The notes under the pieces were generated by a model that searched no databases, was not told the origin of the DNA, and saw only the letters and a program-made list of their open reading frames with translations. DNA of 64,000 nt from the NCBI RefSeq assembly GCF_007565055.1, contig NC_044566.1:58387332-58451331 (forward strand). The letters are read 5' to 3'. A program made the position numbers and the translations under genes. Positions 26,745 through 42,664 of this stretch are shown in pieces (the first letter of the stretch is position 1; the number at the start of each line of letters is the position of its first letter). The stretch is from Rhinopithecus roxellana. Lineage: Eukaryota; Chordata; Mammalia; Primates; Cercopithecidae.

Positions 26745-28160
26745 TATATATGGGAATGAATGGTAGGTGCTGGAGGCTTTTTTCTATTAAATTGACTGGC
26801 CTATTTACAGAGAAGTGATCTTTCTGGTTAGATTTCTCCCCAGAGAATTCTATTTTATTTTAATTGAAGAGTAGTTATAAAAGCTAATTGACTATTTGCA
26901 TTTGCAGGAAACTATTCCTACCTCCCACCAACCCCAAACCCCTAGCGGCAATCAATATTTAGGGGTTTACACCTATACCCATGGCTTAAAGGAAGTAAAG
27001 CCCAAGATTAATGTATACAGCTTGTCAGATATGTACTTAGACTTTTTTTTAATGAATCCAACTCAGGCAAGTCCGTAATTAATGCCATAAAATTCAGCTC
27101 AACAGAAACTCAATTGAAAAATGAGAACAACATGATAGAGTTCTATTGAAAGGATGGCTGTCCAAGGTTGCTATTTTTAAAAAGTAATTCAAGGCACTTT
27201 GTCACTTAAATGAAAGCAAAGACATGGGCACTTTGGATTATATGGAAACATAAAACTATCCCCTCTGTCTTTAAAACTACGTTTCATATGGATGTTTAGA
27301 TGCATGTAATGTTTAACAAAAGTGCTAACAGGTATTTTGAGGGCAAGATATGAAAATAAAATTAAAAATGAAGAAAAATGTTCATATGTACATAAGCATA
27401 GCAAAATTATACATTCAAGGGATTAAATTATTTGACATATTTCAATAAACCAATTATCCAAAAACATAGTTATCAGAAAAAATGAGTTAATGAATGTGGG
27501 AAAAAAAAACCTTGTACTAATTTCCAATTTGCTATTTTTTTAAATGTTACATAAATTAACCTATTTTTTTCTACACTGAAAGAAAGAAACGGTAAGGGAA
27601 GAAATAAATTATTGATAATTTAAACTCAGATAATTCCACAGGCATACTCATTACAATAAATCATTTTTATCTAAAAGTGATTACATAGAATAGAATAGAA
27701 TCGAATCGAATAGAATAGAATAAAAACATATAGGAGACAGAAATTTTAATCTATGAAAGAGGATTTCCTTAAAGATAATGCTGACTAATTGGTAAGTGAA
27801 CAAAATATTAATGTAAATTGATATGGTTCACATACTAACATTTTTTAAAAATTTAACTTATGCTTCAATAGCATTCCACCGTCAGGTACTTGACCATGTG
27901 TTACTGTGTATGTGTGCTATGGTATTTCTTTATGGATTGCTGAAATATTTTATAATAAATGACACTATTTAGGGTATTGAGAATAAAATTTAGAAGCAAA
28001 TATTGTCATATGAGAAATCACAACTGGCTATAGTTGGATTGATGTTTCTTTTATACAGTATTTCCCAGGCACTGTTCACTAACACAGCATTTGTTCCAAC
28101 CCAGGTTTTCCTAGTTCTGTATTAAATTGCTATTTTTATAAGTACTATTTGTAAGTTTTC
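26745..28160. other. Mostly unassigned AT-rich sequence
   Basis: Contains the pentanucleotide tract at 27,685. No other repeat or coding signal that I can support. Confidence 0.45.
27685..27722 (+). repeat. (TAGAA)n / (TCGAA)n pentanucleotide repeat
   Basis: About seven five-base units, of which two adjacent ones read TCGAA. Confidence 0.93.
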
Positions 28161-28164
28161 TTCA

Positions 28165-28925
28165 AAAATAAAAATGAGCCAGAACAGTGGTTCACAATGC
28201 CTGTAATCTCAGCAATAGCAGAGAACGAAGTAGGAGGGTTGCTGGAGCTCAGGAGTGTAAGCCCAGCCTGGCAACATGGTAATGTAGCAGGACAAGAAGC
28301 AGACAAAGCCTCTTAGACACCGAGTTAAAGAAGGAAGGGCTTTATTTGGCCGGGAGCTTCGGCAAGACTCATGTCTCCAACAACCGAGCTCCCCAAGTGA
28401 GCAATTACTGTCCCTTTTAAGGGTTCACAATTCTAAGACAGTCCGCGTGAGAGGGTCGTGATGGATTGAGCAAGCAGTGGGTACGTGACTGGGGGCTGCA
28501 TGCACTGGTAATTAGAACAGAACAGAACAGGACAAAGATTTTCACAGTGCTTTTCTATACAATGTCTGTAATTTATAGATAACAGAACCAATTAGGTCAG
28601 GGGTCGATCTTTAACTACAAGGCCCAGGGTGTGGCACCGGGCTGTCTGCTTGTGGATTTCACTTCTGCTTTTTAGTTTTTATTTCTTTCTTTGGAGGCAG
28701 AAATTGGGCATAAGACAATATGAGGGGTGGTCTCCTCCCCTAGTAAGAGCCCCATTTCTACAAAAAAAATTCAAAAATTTGGTCTGGCATGGGGGTTCAC
28801 GCCTATGGTCCCAGCTATTTGGGAAGCTAAGGCCCAGGAAATCGAGGCTCAGTGAGCCATGTTCATGTTACAGCACTCCAGCTTGGGTGACAGGGCAAGA
28901 CCCTATCTCAAAAAATAAATAAGCA
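28165..28925 (+). mobile_element. Old Alu (AluJ-like) split by a solo LTR
   Basis: The left part (28,165-28,282) and right part (28,743-28,925) are collinear with an Alu, joining at the 'caacatggtaa' / 'gtaagagccccatttctac' point of the left arm. It is strongly diverged, as expected for AluJ, and has an A-rich tail at about 28,910. Confidence 0.85.
28283..28742 (-). mobile_element. Solo ERV1-type LTR, reverse, with 4-bp target duplication GTAA
   Basis: A 460-bp block with GTAA on each side (28,279-28,282 and 28,743-28,746) interrupts the Alu. On the minus strand an AATAAA signal lies near 28,345 ('gggctttattt' on plus), about 60 bases from that strand's 3' end, as in an LTR. Its plus-strand left end is TGTAGCAGG and its right end is CCCCTA, so one terminus has lost the canonical TG/CA. 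No internal retroviral sequence is present, so it formed by LTR-LTR recombination. The family name is not certain. Confidence 0.85.
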
Positions 28926-30185
28926 AATAACATAAAATTAAAAATAAGTGCAACCATGCCTCTATCAACATATTTGGCTTTCTGACCTGGCAGGTGAAGA
29001 TTACATTAGTATTTCAGAGCGTATATGGGTTTTTCAGTGCCTGCACATCAAGAGCTTTTCTTTTTGCTACATGACCAAGTCCAAATTCAAAAAAGGCAAT
29101 ATTCAGATTTTTCTTGAATATTTTCCTAAGTTCCTAAAACTACCAGAAACAGACTCCTCTCTTTGCCCTTACTCCCACCATGCATCTAACCTTCAGCTGC
29201 CAACACAATGGCCAATGCCTCAACTGACAAATGGAATGCCCCGAGGTGGCACTTCTCCTCTGTGGTATTCCAGGAATGATGATCGGCACCCATCTCGCCC
29301 TACCCATGGAGAACTTATAATCTTTCCTACACTACCTACTGACTGATGACTTACTGTCTTTATTGTCCTTCATATATATGAGAACAAGTTTTTATTATAT
29401 AATATTCTTTCTCACTTAATCAGATTATAAGTTACCAAAATGGACGAATTTAGACTTAACCTCTTTTGTATCTGTTTATCAAAAACAACAAAAATAACAA
29501 CTAAAATAATACTGAGGTTAACTTTCCAACTTGATAAATACATAGTGACTTTTCTTCCTGCTAGAACCCTTTGTATCTGCTGACAAGTTATTCCTGGTTG
29601 TCAAGGTGCGGGTAGGAAAAAGCTAAAACTCAGGGTAGGAGTTAGAAAAATGTAGTGAATGGCTGGGGAAGTTGGTTTAGCTTGAGAATTTTGAAAGAAA
29701 AATTTGTTCTATCAGAGCTCAGAACATGCTACCCTAAAATGTGGCACCTTGACATAGTGAGTGTTTTGAGCTGAAAAAAACTGAGAAAACCACAGAAGCA
29801 GGAAAGTCTCTCTGAGCTTCTCTTATTCTTTCTCTCCTGAAGACCCTCATATCACACTGTCCTACCCTATACCCAGAGGAAGAAATGTCACACAAGGACA
29901 CAGAAAAGGATATGAACAAATAGGTCTTTCTAAGTCCCCATCCCCCACCAGCTTGTTACCATTAGAGCCTACCTTTTTATCCTCCAATCAAATTTCCACA
30001 CAACTGTTCATAAATTACATTTTTCCCTGGGTCTTTGAGTCTTCATTTTTGAAGGTTCCCATGTCATGTAAAACTTTTATTAAATACATTTCTATGCTTT
30101 CATCTTTTGCTGTAGGGATCTCAACCATGAACCTTGTGATAGATGAGGAAAATATATTACATTTCTCCCCTACAATTTACTCATC
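28926..30185. other. No recognisable feature
   Basis: The plus-strand open frame at 28,948-29,346 (132 codons) has no recognisable domain and no flanking splice structure; I treat it as chance. Otherwise AT-rich. Confidence 0.45.
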
Positions 30186-30189
30186 AAAC

Positions 30190-31180
30190 GTTTATTTAAT
30201 GCCTTCTATGAACTAGGCATTAGGAAAGGTTCAGAGATAGAATATCTGTATGCCTGTCTTACTTTCTCTTGAGTGAGACAGCAAGAAATTAATATGAATA
30301 GCCCAGTGGGATAAGCACTATAAGTTTGCACAGGATGTGATGGGGACATAAAATAAGGGAAGGAAAATGAGTCTGACTGGGAGAAAGAGTCTCAAAGAAG
30401 GATATCTGAAGGTGACGTTTGTGCTGAGTCTGAGGAAAGAATAGAAATTAGCTAGATATAGGAGGAAGATCATCGGTACAAAGAGCATTCTTGGGAAGAG
30501 CATTTGCCCAAGAATAGAGGCAAGAGAACACAGGGTGTGGTCAAGGAACTGCACATAGTTTAATATGGCTGGAGAGTAGGAAACTTTACGACAGTGAGAT
30601 GAAAAAGGTGGGAGAATGAGGCAAAGATCAAATCCTTGTATGCCATGTCATTTAGCATTTAGATTCGATCCTGTGGAAGATAGGGAGCCATTTGGGGATT
30701 TTCAGATAGGGCAATGAGGTGATTAAATTTGTATCACAGAAAGAGCAGCTTGACAGCTATGCTTATGATAGATTAAAGGGAGGATTAGAAGGCAGGGAGA
30801 AAATTTAATAATCCAGAAGAGAAATAATGATGGGCTGAGCTGGCAAAAGCAGCAGTGAAGACAGAGAGGAGGGAGCCAATTTAAATAAGAGGAGAAGGTA
30901 TGAAATGAATAGTGTTCAATCAGGTTTGTTGTAGGAGGTGAGGAAGATGAGCCTAGATTGACTCCTAGAATCATGGCTGGAGTGAGAGAGTGAACAATAG
31001 TGCAATCCATCAAGATAGAAACTCAGGAAGAGGAATGTGGTAGCATAAAGTTATGATTTCTGTGTGGGACATATTAGATTTTCAGTGTCAAATCTGGGAT
31101 GGTCATTTGGCAGTTCATTAGAATATATGTGTCTTGAGGACAAGAGAGAGACTTGGGCTGGAGTCATTAGCATGTGTAGG
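30190..31180 (+). repeat. Old interspersed repeat, family not named
   Basis: Ordered phrases typical of a widespread ancient mammalian repeat: 'tatgaactaggcattaggaa', 'gcacaggatgtgatggggac', 'cacagggtgtggtcaagg', 'gagccatttggggattttca', 'caatgaggtgattaaatttg' and 'ataatccagaagagaaataa'. It is too diverged to assign by eye. It has the same pattern as 1,435-1,740. Confidence 0.45.
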
Positions 31181-31585
31181 GCAGCAGAGGCCAATGAGAC
31201 TTCTCAGGAAGAATAGAAAAAATGAGGAGAAGAAGAATGAGAACAATTATTATCGTGTAAGATGGTAATGAAAAAGGAGGAAGTTAGGTAATGGATGAAC
31301 TAAGAGGGAATAATGTCAGGATAGCCAAAGGAAATAAATTAGAATAAGGAGTAGTCAGCTATATCAAATTGTTGTCAAATTCTGCAAAGAATTAGAATAA
31401 TCTAAGACAAAAGTATTGCCTAGTGAATCTGGCAGTTGGAAGACATTAATGACTCTAGTAGAGCCATCAAAACAGAGGTGGGAAGAAGCAAGACATCAAT
31501 GGGAAGAAGAATAATTGAAAACAGTGGACTTGGCCCACCTTTTCAGGAGGTTTGATGACAAACAAGGCATGGGTAACCTTCTAGA
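31181..31585. other. No recognisable feature
   Basis: Purine-rich unassigned sequence, perhaps a continuation of the preceding repeat. Confidence 0.4.
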
Positions 31586-31589
31586 GTAG

Positions 31590-32455
<866 letters not shown>

Positions 32456-34479
32456 AAAGGCTCTAAACAGATTCAGGAAAGAATAAATATTTGAGTTACT
32501 AGTCCACTATGCAGAGAGAGTTTTTCCGTGATGATAACAGAATTTATGGTAGAGGAAATTATTATTACTAACATAAGTAATATTTTTAGTATTGCTTCAT
32601 AATAATAGCAAGTTGCTATGTATGATGTGCCTATGATATGCCAAGTGAGTAGGCTACGAATATAAACTTAATTCTTCCATTCTTATCTTGTCTTGGTCCT
32701 AAAGACTCACTAAGTCTTACTATTTTTCAGTTTTGCAAAGCTGAGTAATTTTTCCTCCCTCAGACTGTGAAGTAATGGTAGGAGAGACTGCTCGTTATTC
32801 CTTAACATCTATTCTCTCTTTCTTGTTTAGCTATAGAGTATTTGGTTTGCCTAGCTAAGTAATGTACCCAGATAAAGAGTACATTTCTCAGTTCCCTGAC
32901 AGTTGTCTGTGCTTCTAGATTCTGGCCAATGGAACATGAGTAAGAAATAATGTGTGCAACTTACTGGTCATGCTCTGAAAGAGAAATGTGTGCACATCCC
33001 TTCTCTTCTCTTTCCCATTGTCTGGAATGTGAATGTGATGGCAGGAGCTGTAGCAGTCATCTTGGGTCATTCAATGTAAACTGCTTGTTGAAAATGGCAA
33101 AATTGCAAGACAGAAAGCATCTGGGTCCTTGTTTAGCAGCTTCTCAGCAGAGTGTAGGAATGAAGCCCTCTTTCTAAAACTGAATCATATGTCAAGACTG
33201 ATATGCTCACAGACACACACACTCTCATACACACATTGAAAAGGTTTATTATTCACACATTGAGGCTTTTTGTTGAGAGCAGGACAGGCACCCAAGCAGG
33301 TTCAAAATGGCTTGCGCGAAAGGTAGAGTGAATGGCTTTGGTTTTCATTGTGATGAGGACACGCGGTGAGGGTTCTCAAGCTGGCCAGAGCTTGTGTGGA
33401 TTGAACTCCCTGCTGATGCCAAAGGAGGGAGCACAGAGGTTTCCTTATTGGCTTGCCCAGATGTACAGCAAAAGGGAAAGAGCGACGGGGGGAGGTCTAA
33501 CAGCAGTCAGAGCCACATCCAAAATAAACTCAGACTCTATTACATCCTCAACTCTATTAGGCCTCATGCTGGCTGTGGACCACCTGCTCAGGTATTTATA
33601 TGACAGAAATAAACTCCAAACTTATTTAAGCCATGGCATTTGGGATTTTCTTTTTGACAGCAATCTAAACTCTACCCTGCCTAATGCATGCGGCAAGTGA
33701 TGCCGTGGAAACCGTGAGAGGTAAAGTCCTCAAAATACATAAAAGAGAGATGAAAAACATGACTGAGAAGGAGGGAGAGAAAAAAGGAGAAGGCTATACA
33801 TAGCTGCTATTCTCCTCAAAAAGAAAGAAAGAAGAGATTTTGGAAAAGAGTGCAGGTTTGATAATAGGAATGAGAGAGGACGCTGAGCCCCCTCCTGCTG
33901 GCTTAGCTCCTATGTGAGCTGTGGACCTCAAGGGTAAGAGAGAGGGAGCAGACTCTTTTTGAGGGGATTGCAAGAAAGATGAGGCTTCAGAGAAAATGCT
34001 ACATTTCACTTAAGCAGAATGGTTGAAAGGAGAATTATGTGAAGATGTGTGAGTCGAAATGGTAGGTTTACAACAGAATAGAAAGACTTGTTATAAAATG
34101 CTGAACCAGGGAGGAAGCATCAAGCTGGAAAATGAGATTACTAGAGGGGTAAACAATTGAAGGTGGTGCATTTTATGCACTGGATGGGATTAATAGCCCT
34201 GAGGAGAGAGGGGAGGCAGTGGGCTGGGGACTAGATATGAATCACTGATGTAAACTGTGCTGTTAAATAACAATGGAGGTTAATCTGTATGTGGTGGGGA
34301 AGTCATGGGCCACCTTTGAGGAGCGGTCTGATCAAAATTGCCTTTTAGAAACTCCGTTCTAAGAGCAGAGGTGGGTAGAGTTTTCCTTGCCCGAGGTGTT
34401 ACATTTGCATGAAACCTACAAATTCAATGGTAGGAAATGAATCTCTTTTTCCTCTGGGTTTCCAAGGCACTTGTTTCTA
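32456..34479. other. Largely unassigned
   Basis: Short CA-type run at about 33,212-33,221. The block 33,235-33,700 starts with 'aaaggtttattattcacac', an AATAA-type signal on the minus strand, and could be a degenerate LTR, but I cannot identify it. The plus-strand frame at 33,332-33,700 (122 codons) has no recognisable domain. Confidence 0.4.
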
Positions 34480-34650
34480 CACTTAAGCAAATTTTCTTAA
34501 CACTTTTTCTGTTTTCTTGTTTGCCTTCCCCTACACTTAGAGCTCTTTCTGAGCATGTGTTATCTTTCCATTCTTATATCCCCAGGGCACAGTCTGGGGA
34601 TTTGAAGGCATTCAGCAAATGTTGTTCAATGAAGAAAATGAATAAGAAGC
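34480..34650 (+). mobile_element. L2 LINE 3' end remnant
   Basis: 'cacttagagctctttctgag', 'ttcttatatccccagggcac' and 'ggcattcagcaaatgttgtt' followed by 'caatgaagaa' match the L2 3' end in order. Confidence 0.65.
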
Positions 34651-34907
34651 TGTCAGAATATTTAAGACATATGGTGCATAGGCCTCCCACCAAAGAAGTG
34701 ACAGCAGGAATGGAGAGAAAGAAGGACATCAGAGATATTTAAAAGAAACAATCATCAGGACATGGTGGCTAGATGAAGAAATGACAAGACTTGGCAACAA
34801 TTACAGTATCCAGCCAGAAAGGTCTGATGGCACATTGGTATAACTGAGGACACTAGGAAATGTAGATGTATAGGTAGATTTCTCACAGGAAATTCCCACT
34901 CCCTCTT

Positions 34908-36131
<1,224 letters not shown>

Positions 36132-37941
36132 AGATATATATTTTACTAGAAATTATTTTGTTCTTTCAATTACTTTGAAGATACACTAAGCAGTTATGAA
36201 TTAGATGAAATTAGCAAAGTTTGCAACAATGTTAGGCATGAACGAGTGATAATGCTGAGCCCATTTCAACCAGAAATAGATGAATTTAGTTTTGCTCATG
36301 GCCTGAGATCTATCTATACTATATAGTGGCTCAAAGGAAAGATGATCAGCCCAGCCAGGCATTGACCTCAGTAAGCCATTTCTAAACAGAGGAAGCTCTA
36401 ACTTCCTCATGTTGCCCAAAAATGCTGCATCGTGGGAAGTCAAACCTAGGTATTTCCAGGGTTCTCACTCCAGCTGTCTATTCAACCACAGCCTGAGCCA
36501 CCTGCTGCTAACCACAAACCTCCTCAACCAAGGACAGTGGGGATCTAGGACCATGTCTTTTGCATTATGTTTGGTGCCTAAGGAATGTTGAGACTGCTTA
36601 AGAATAGGAATTTCACTCTTGCAATGGAGCTAAATGTCCAGGTCTGGGAAAGAATGCTGCTACCAAAGGTGGCTCTTCAGGCTTTTATTGTGTCCCACAG
36701 CTTGGTTCCAGACACCAACTCTTTATCCTTCAGTCATCCTAGGGTGACTAATGTCTATCAGTTGCCTCAATGTATCCTTATATTGAACCTAAATCTTCTT
36801 GGGTTAACTTATGGAGAATGGACAGAAATGACTTGGGGAAGAATGAGTATAACAAGTGAGCATGTATAGAACCCAAAAGATCTGAATATTAAGGCCTTTT
36901 TGGAAATAAATCCCTCTTTTTCATTTTATTGCTGTAAACTGTCAAGCTTGCTTTCCAACTACTGTGTCACATAAATGCCAACTCATTTTCATGTACTTTC
37001 TGAAAGAGATAACAGAAACAGCAAAACAACAAATATGATTGTAAAAATGACTTTGACATAATTAAATGGGTATCAATTTATTTTCCCCATACCAATTAAT
37101 GTAAATGTGTAGAAAGAAAATTGTATCATGTTTATACATCACTTCTGGTAAGAACATTGGGTGAAAAGTAACTGAGTCTTATTTCAATCATGTACCAGAA
37201 CACACAAGGCGTCCATGGGCTTCACCAAACACAGTTTGTCTGTTCTAGTCAGGTTTGCTTCTAAAACTCTGGTTCCCTAAGGAGAGAAGGCCTGCTTAAG
37301 GCTGAGCTAGTTCTCCCAGAGGGAACAGCCAAAATGGAAAACTTCACATCTGCAGTCCAAACAGCAATTCAACCTCCCATGAAGAATAATATTTTTATTT
37401 AACTGATTCAATCAAAGCAGTAATCTCAAAATTCTTCATGCATTTCTTGGGCTTTTCAATAAAAGAGAGGTTATAGTCAGGACACGGATTTAACTATGGA
37501 GGAGGAGAAGCTACTATTAATTTTGCCTGCCAAAAAATCAATAACTAATGTTTTAACTTTTCTCTCTCTTTCTTTGTCACTCACTCCTTGGTTTAAGAAA
37601 TAAAGTCTGTGTGTATTCTTTCCTGTGATTTATGGGCTAGTTTGAGATATTAGGAAAGTAAGTCAATAGCCGCTTTAGAAAATCCCAGTGGGAAAATTTT
37701 TTGATCCAGGAGTCAATCAGAACTCACACCTCCAACAAGGACTTCTCTTTGATATCTTCAAATCCTATTTTCTGGTGACTATTACCTACAATTACTAGGA
37801 AACTCATTGCAATTGGAAAGTAAGCTCTCAGATTTCAAGACATTTATAGTATTCTGTTGGGACATCAGCTTCTCCAACAGATTGTATTTGCTGATGTATA
37901 TAAATAAGACTTCAAAGCTCTATTGAAATGGAAGAGTTCCC
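36132..37941. other. No recognisable feature (duplicated at 42,665-44,474)
   Basis: Unassigned sequence without a nameable repeat. Short frames such as the 94-codon one at 36,585 recur identically in copy 2, because the DNA is the same. Confidence 0.45.
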
Positions 37942-38690
37942 TGACCCCCCTTTCAGGACGTGCAACAGGGGTGTGGCTTGTCTGTTTGGCTGCCACTGCT
38001 GCTCAAACCCCTTAAGGGAAGAAGAGTGCACAAACAGGCAAGTGCAGGAGCCAGGGTGAGCACTTTTGGGCTCCGGCCCCACGGTAGCATCTAGGGGTGG
38101 GTGCCTGCAACTTCCAAAGCCCTAGTGGGCATGCTACAGTGGTCTTTTAGCTCTGCCATCTATAGATGGCTTAAGTGTTAATCAGCTCAGTGCCCTCTTG
38201 GTACCCAAGTTCTTGTCTGGCGTCTGGCAACCAGGAAGAATCAGGTCACACACGGACTTGAAGGATAGTGAATGCAGAGTTTTAATTGAGCGATGGAGGT
38301 GGCTCTCAGGGAATGGATGGGAAGCTGGAAAGGGGACGGGGTGGGAAGATGATCAAACTTCCAAATGGAGTTTGGCCATTCAGCGGCTGGTCTCCTCTCT
38401 GACCATTCCCAGTTGAACTCTTCTTGACATCAGACTCTCCTCTTCTCTCCGTCTGTGTCATGCCATTCTGCTGCTCTTCTGCCCTTCTGTTCACCTGCTC
38501 ATGGAACCTGGGGTTTGGGTTTATCTGGGTACAGGATAGAGGGTGTGGTGGGCCAAAAGGCAACTTTTGGGTGTGAAAACAGGAATGCTTGTTCCCATTT
38601 AGGGTTGCAAGTTTCCAAGCTTGAGGGTGGGGCTTTTGCCAGGGAACCACCCTCTTCTACATAGTATTTCCCTGTCTCCCGTTTGTATCA
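37942..38690 (-). mobile_element. ERV1-type LTR, MER52-like, reverse (copy 1)
   Basis: Read on the minus strand, it starts near 38,690 with TGATACAAACGGGAGACAGG. It passes 'gttgccttttggcccacc' and the 'gtgtgtgacctgattcttcc' and 'ggtaccaagagggcac' landmarks, and runs towards 37,942. The usual AATAAA has become AATTAAA-like near 38,283. It is a solo LTR and the outer ends are approximate. Confidence 0.6.
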
Positions 38691-38976
38691 CTATGTTTGT
38701 CATTTCTGATGGCAGACAATAGGAAAGAACAATAGGAAAAGGGATGAATGGATCCAAAGAATATTCCCACTGAGACTAGCAATCTTAGAATTTGTGCTTA
38801 GAGAGTAGCAGCATCACCCCTTTTGCCTTCACTTTGACCATCTAAGGTTTTAAAGACTATTTCTTGAAGCAATGTCAACATTAAGGACCTACATTTACTT
38901 CTCATTAAGAATCTTACAAGTGGTAATAAAATTGTTTTTATTTCATTTAAGATCGGTCAAGTTTTTATTACATTTA

Positions 38977-39076
38977 NNNNNNNNNNNNNNNNNNNNNNNN
39001 NNNNNNNNNNNNNNNNNNNNNNNNNNNNNNNNNNNNNNNNNNNNNNNNNNNNNNNNNNNNNNNNNNNNNNNNNNNN
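38977..39076. other. Assembly gap, 100 N
   Basis: Exactly 100 N, a conventional placeholder for a gap of unknown size. Confidence 1.
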
Positions 39077-39205
39077 AAAAAATAGGTTATCCAGTGAATT
39101 TATTTGTAGTTTATATTTTTTCAGTCACATCTATAAATTCTCCGCAGTGAAACCATTGGGCAAAGGGTCATGACCTGAGAACAGAGAACATTTATGAAAT
39201 GCTAA

Positions 39206-39636
<431 letters not shown>

Positions 39637-39662
39637 TGAATTCTGTGTTTAGTTTTCTGTGA

Positions 39663-39977
<315 letters not shown>

Positions 39978-40617
39978 TGTTTGTGTATTTAATGTGGAGA
40001 CCAAGAGTCTATTATAGCAAAAAGTAAGTGCCTCAGCGTATTTACAGCAAAAATGATTTGAAAACAAGGAAATTATCCATCACCAGAGAGAGTAAAGTAA
40101 ATTCTGAGCACCTTTGTGGAAACTTCGGTGGGTATGTAAATAGTGAGAATGTTTTGGGAGTGTGTGAGGTGCTATAATCTCTTGCAGGAATTCTCAGCAA
40201 GGCATCAGAAATTTAATCTTTATATTGATAGGACATATTTTGAATACCTTCTGACTTTTTTTGCTTTTATTTGAATTTTTAGTGTGGAGCTAGTCTGCTG
40301 TTTTAGGGATTCTTTAAAAATGACCTAAAGAAGGGCTAATTTTAGATAGATTTGGACCTGTTTCAGATGCTAATCAAGAAATCCGTCATCTTATGCCCGT
40401 CACTCTCTCCTTTGGGCTGCCTGCGACACACCTCTCCATCCTTTAACCAAGACCCATCAGATGCCTTTGCCCATGCTCTAGAATGCTCTCCTTAGAGTTT
40501 TACATAGCTAGCTCCTCACTTTCTACTCTGTTTAAATTTGACTTTTTCAGCCAGAACATCCTGTTGACTCTGTCCAGAATAAGCCCTGTTAACCTGTTGA
40601 ATAATTTATTTTTAAAT
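39978..40617. other. No recognisable feature
   Basis: Short unassigned spacer in an otherwise Alu-dense block. Confidence 0.45.
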
Positions 40618-40632
40618 CAGTGACTTTTAAAT

Positions 40633-40927
40633 TTAAATTCTTTTTGGAGACAGTCTCACTCAATCACCTAGGCTAGGGTGTAGTGGCACAGTCACAGCTC
40701 ACTGCACCTCAATCTCTTGGGCTCAAGTTATCCTCTGGCCTCAGCCTCCTGAGTAGCTAGGACTACAGGCATGCATCACCACACTGGGCTAATTTAATTT
40801 TTTATAGAGACAAGGTCTCACTATGTTGCCCAGTCTGGTCTGGAACTCTTGGGCTCAAGTGATCCTCCTGCCTCGTGGATCCTGCCCAAGTGTTGGGACT
40901 TACAGGGGTGAGCCACTGTGCCCAGCC
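40633..40927 (-). mobile_element. Alu SINE (AluJ-like), reverse, with target duplication
   Basis: Diverged complete element ending GTGCCCAGCC. CAGTGACTTTTAAA occurs before (40,618) and, with one extra T, after (40,928). Confidence 0.93.
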
Positions 40928-41060
40928 CAGTGACTTTTTAAAATAAAAATCTGGATACAAAATGATCTGGAGAGAGAGGTTATAACTGGGTATGTTAGGG
41001 GTTTTCTGCAACTTCTGATTCTTTTAAAATAGGCATAATTTGCTTTAATTTTAAAAAGAG

Positions 41061-41385
<325 letters not shown>

Positions 41386-41562
41386 GAAACTTCTGAAAAG
41401 TAGACGAGTTTAAAGAATCTTTTCTTTTGGAATTTAGTTCCTAGTGATTCTGTGGGTCTTGTGTGTTATCACCGTTATTCTCAAAGTGAGAGCTCATTTA
41501 ACATCATTTGGTAGAGGGAGATTGCACATAAAAATGAAGATGCACCATCTTTCTTTCATTTC

Positions 41563-41860
<298 letters not shown>

Positions 41861-41971
41861 AACTTTTGACACTTCTTATCTTTGGAAGTGTATGAACATG
41901 GAACCCATAAGACTCATGGGCAGGAAAATAGGTATTGACATTCATTGTTCTTGTTTTAGTGTTCTCATTCA

Positions 41972-42268
41972 TTTTTTTTTTTTTTTTCGAGACAGAGTCT
42001 CACTCTGTCGCCCAGACTGGAGGGCAGTGGCATGATCCCAGCTCATTGCAACCTCCACCTCCCAGGTTCAAGCAATTCTCCTGCCTTAGCTGCCGACTGG
42101 CTGGGATTACAAGTGTGCACCGCTACACTCGGCTAATTTTTGTATTTTCAGTAGAGACAGGTTTCACCATGTTGGCCAGGGTGGTCTCAAACTCCTGACC
42201 TCAAGTGATCCATCTGCCTCAACCTCCCAAAGTGCTGGGATTACAGATGTGAGCCACCACGCTTGGCC
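41972..42268 (-). mobile_element. Alu SINE (AluS-like), reverse, full length
   Basis: T-tract at 41,972, complete reverse element, ending ACGCTTGGCC. Confidence 0.95.
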
Positions 42269-42277
42269 CACACTTGA

Positions 42278-42664
<387 letters not shown>

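Noticed and set aside
28948..29346. 132-codon plus-strand frame
   Set aside because: No recognisable domain, no splice or promoter context, and its length is compatible with chance in this composition.
33332..33700. 122-codon plus-strand frame
   Set aside because: No domain or neighbouring exon. The block may be a degenerate LTR.
38306..38650. 114-codon minus-strand frame, present identically at 44,839-45,183
   Set aside because: Lies within a MER52-like LTR. Its second occurrence is explained by the duplicated segment and is not evidence of conservation.
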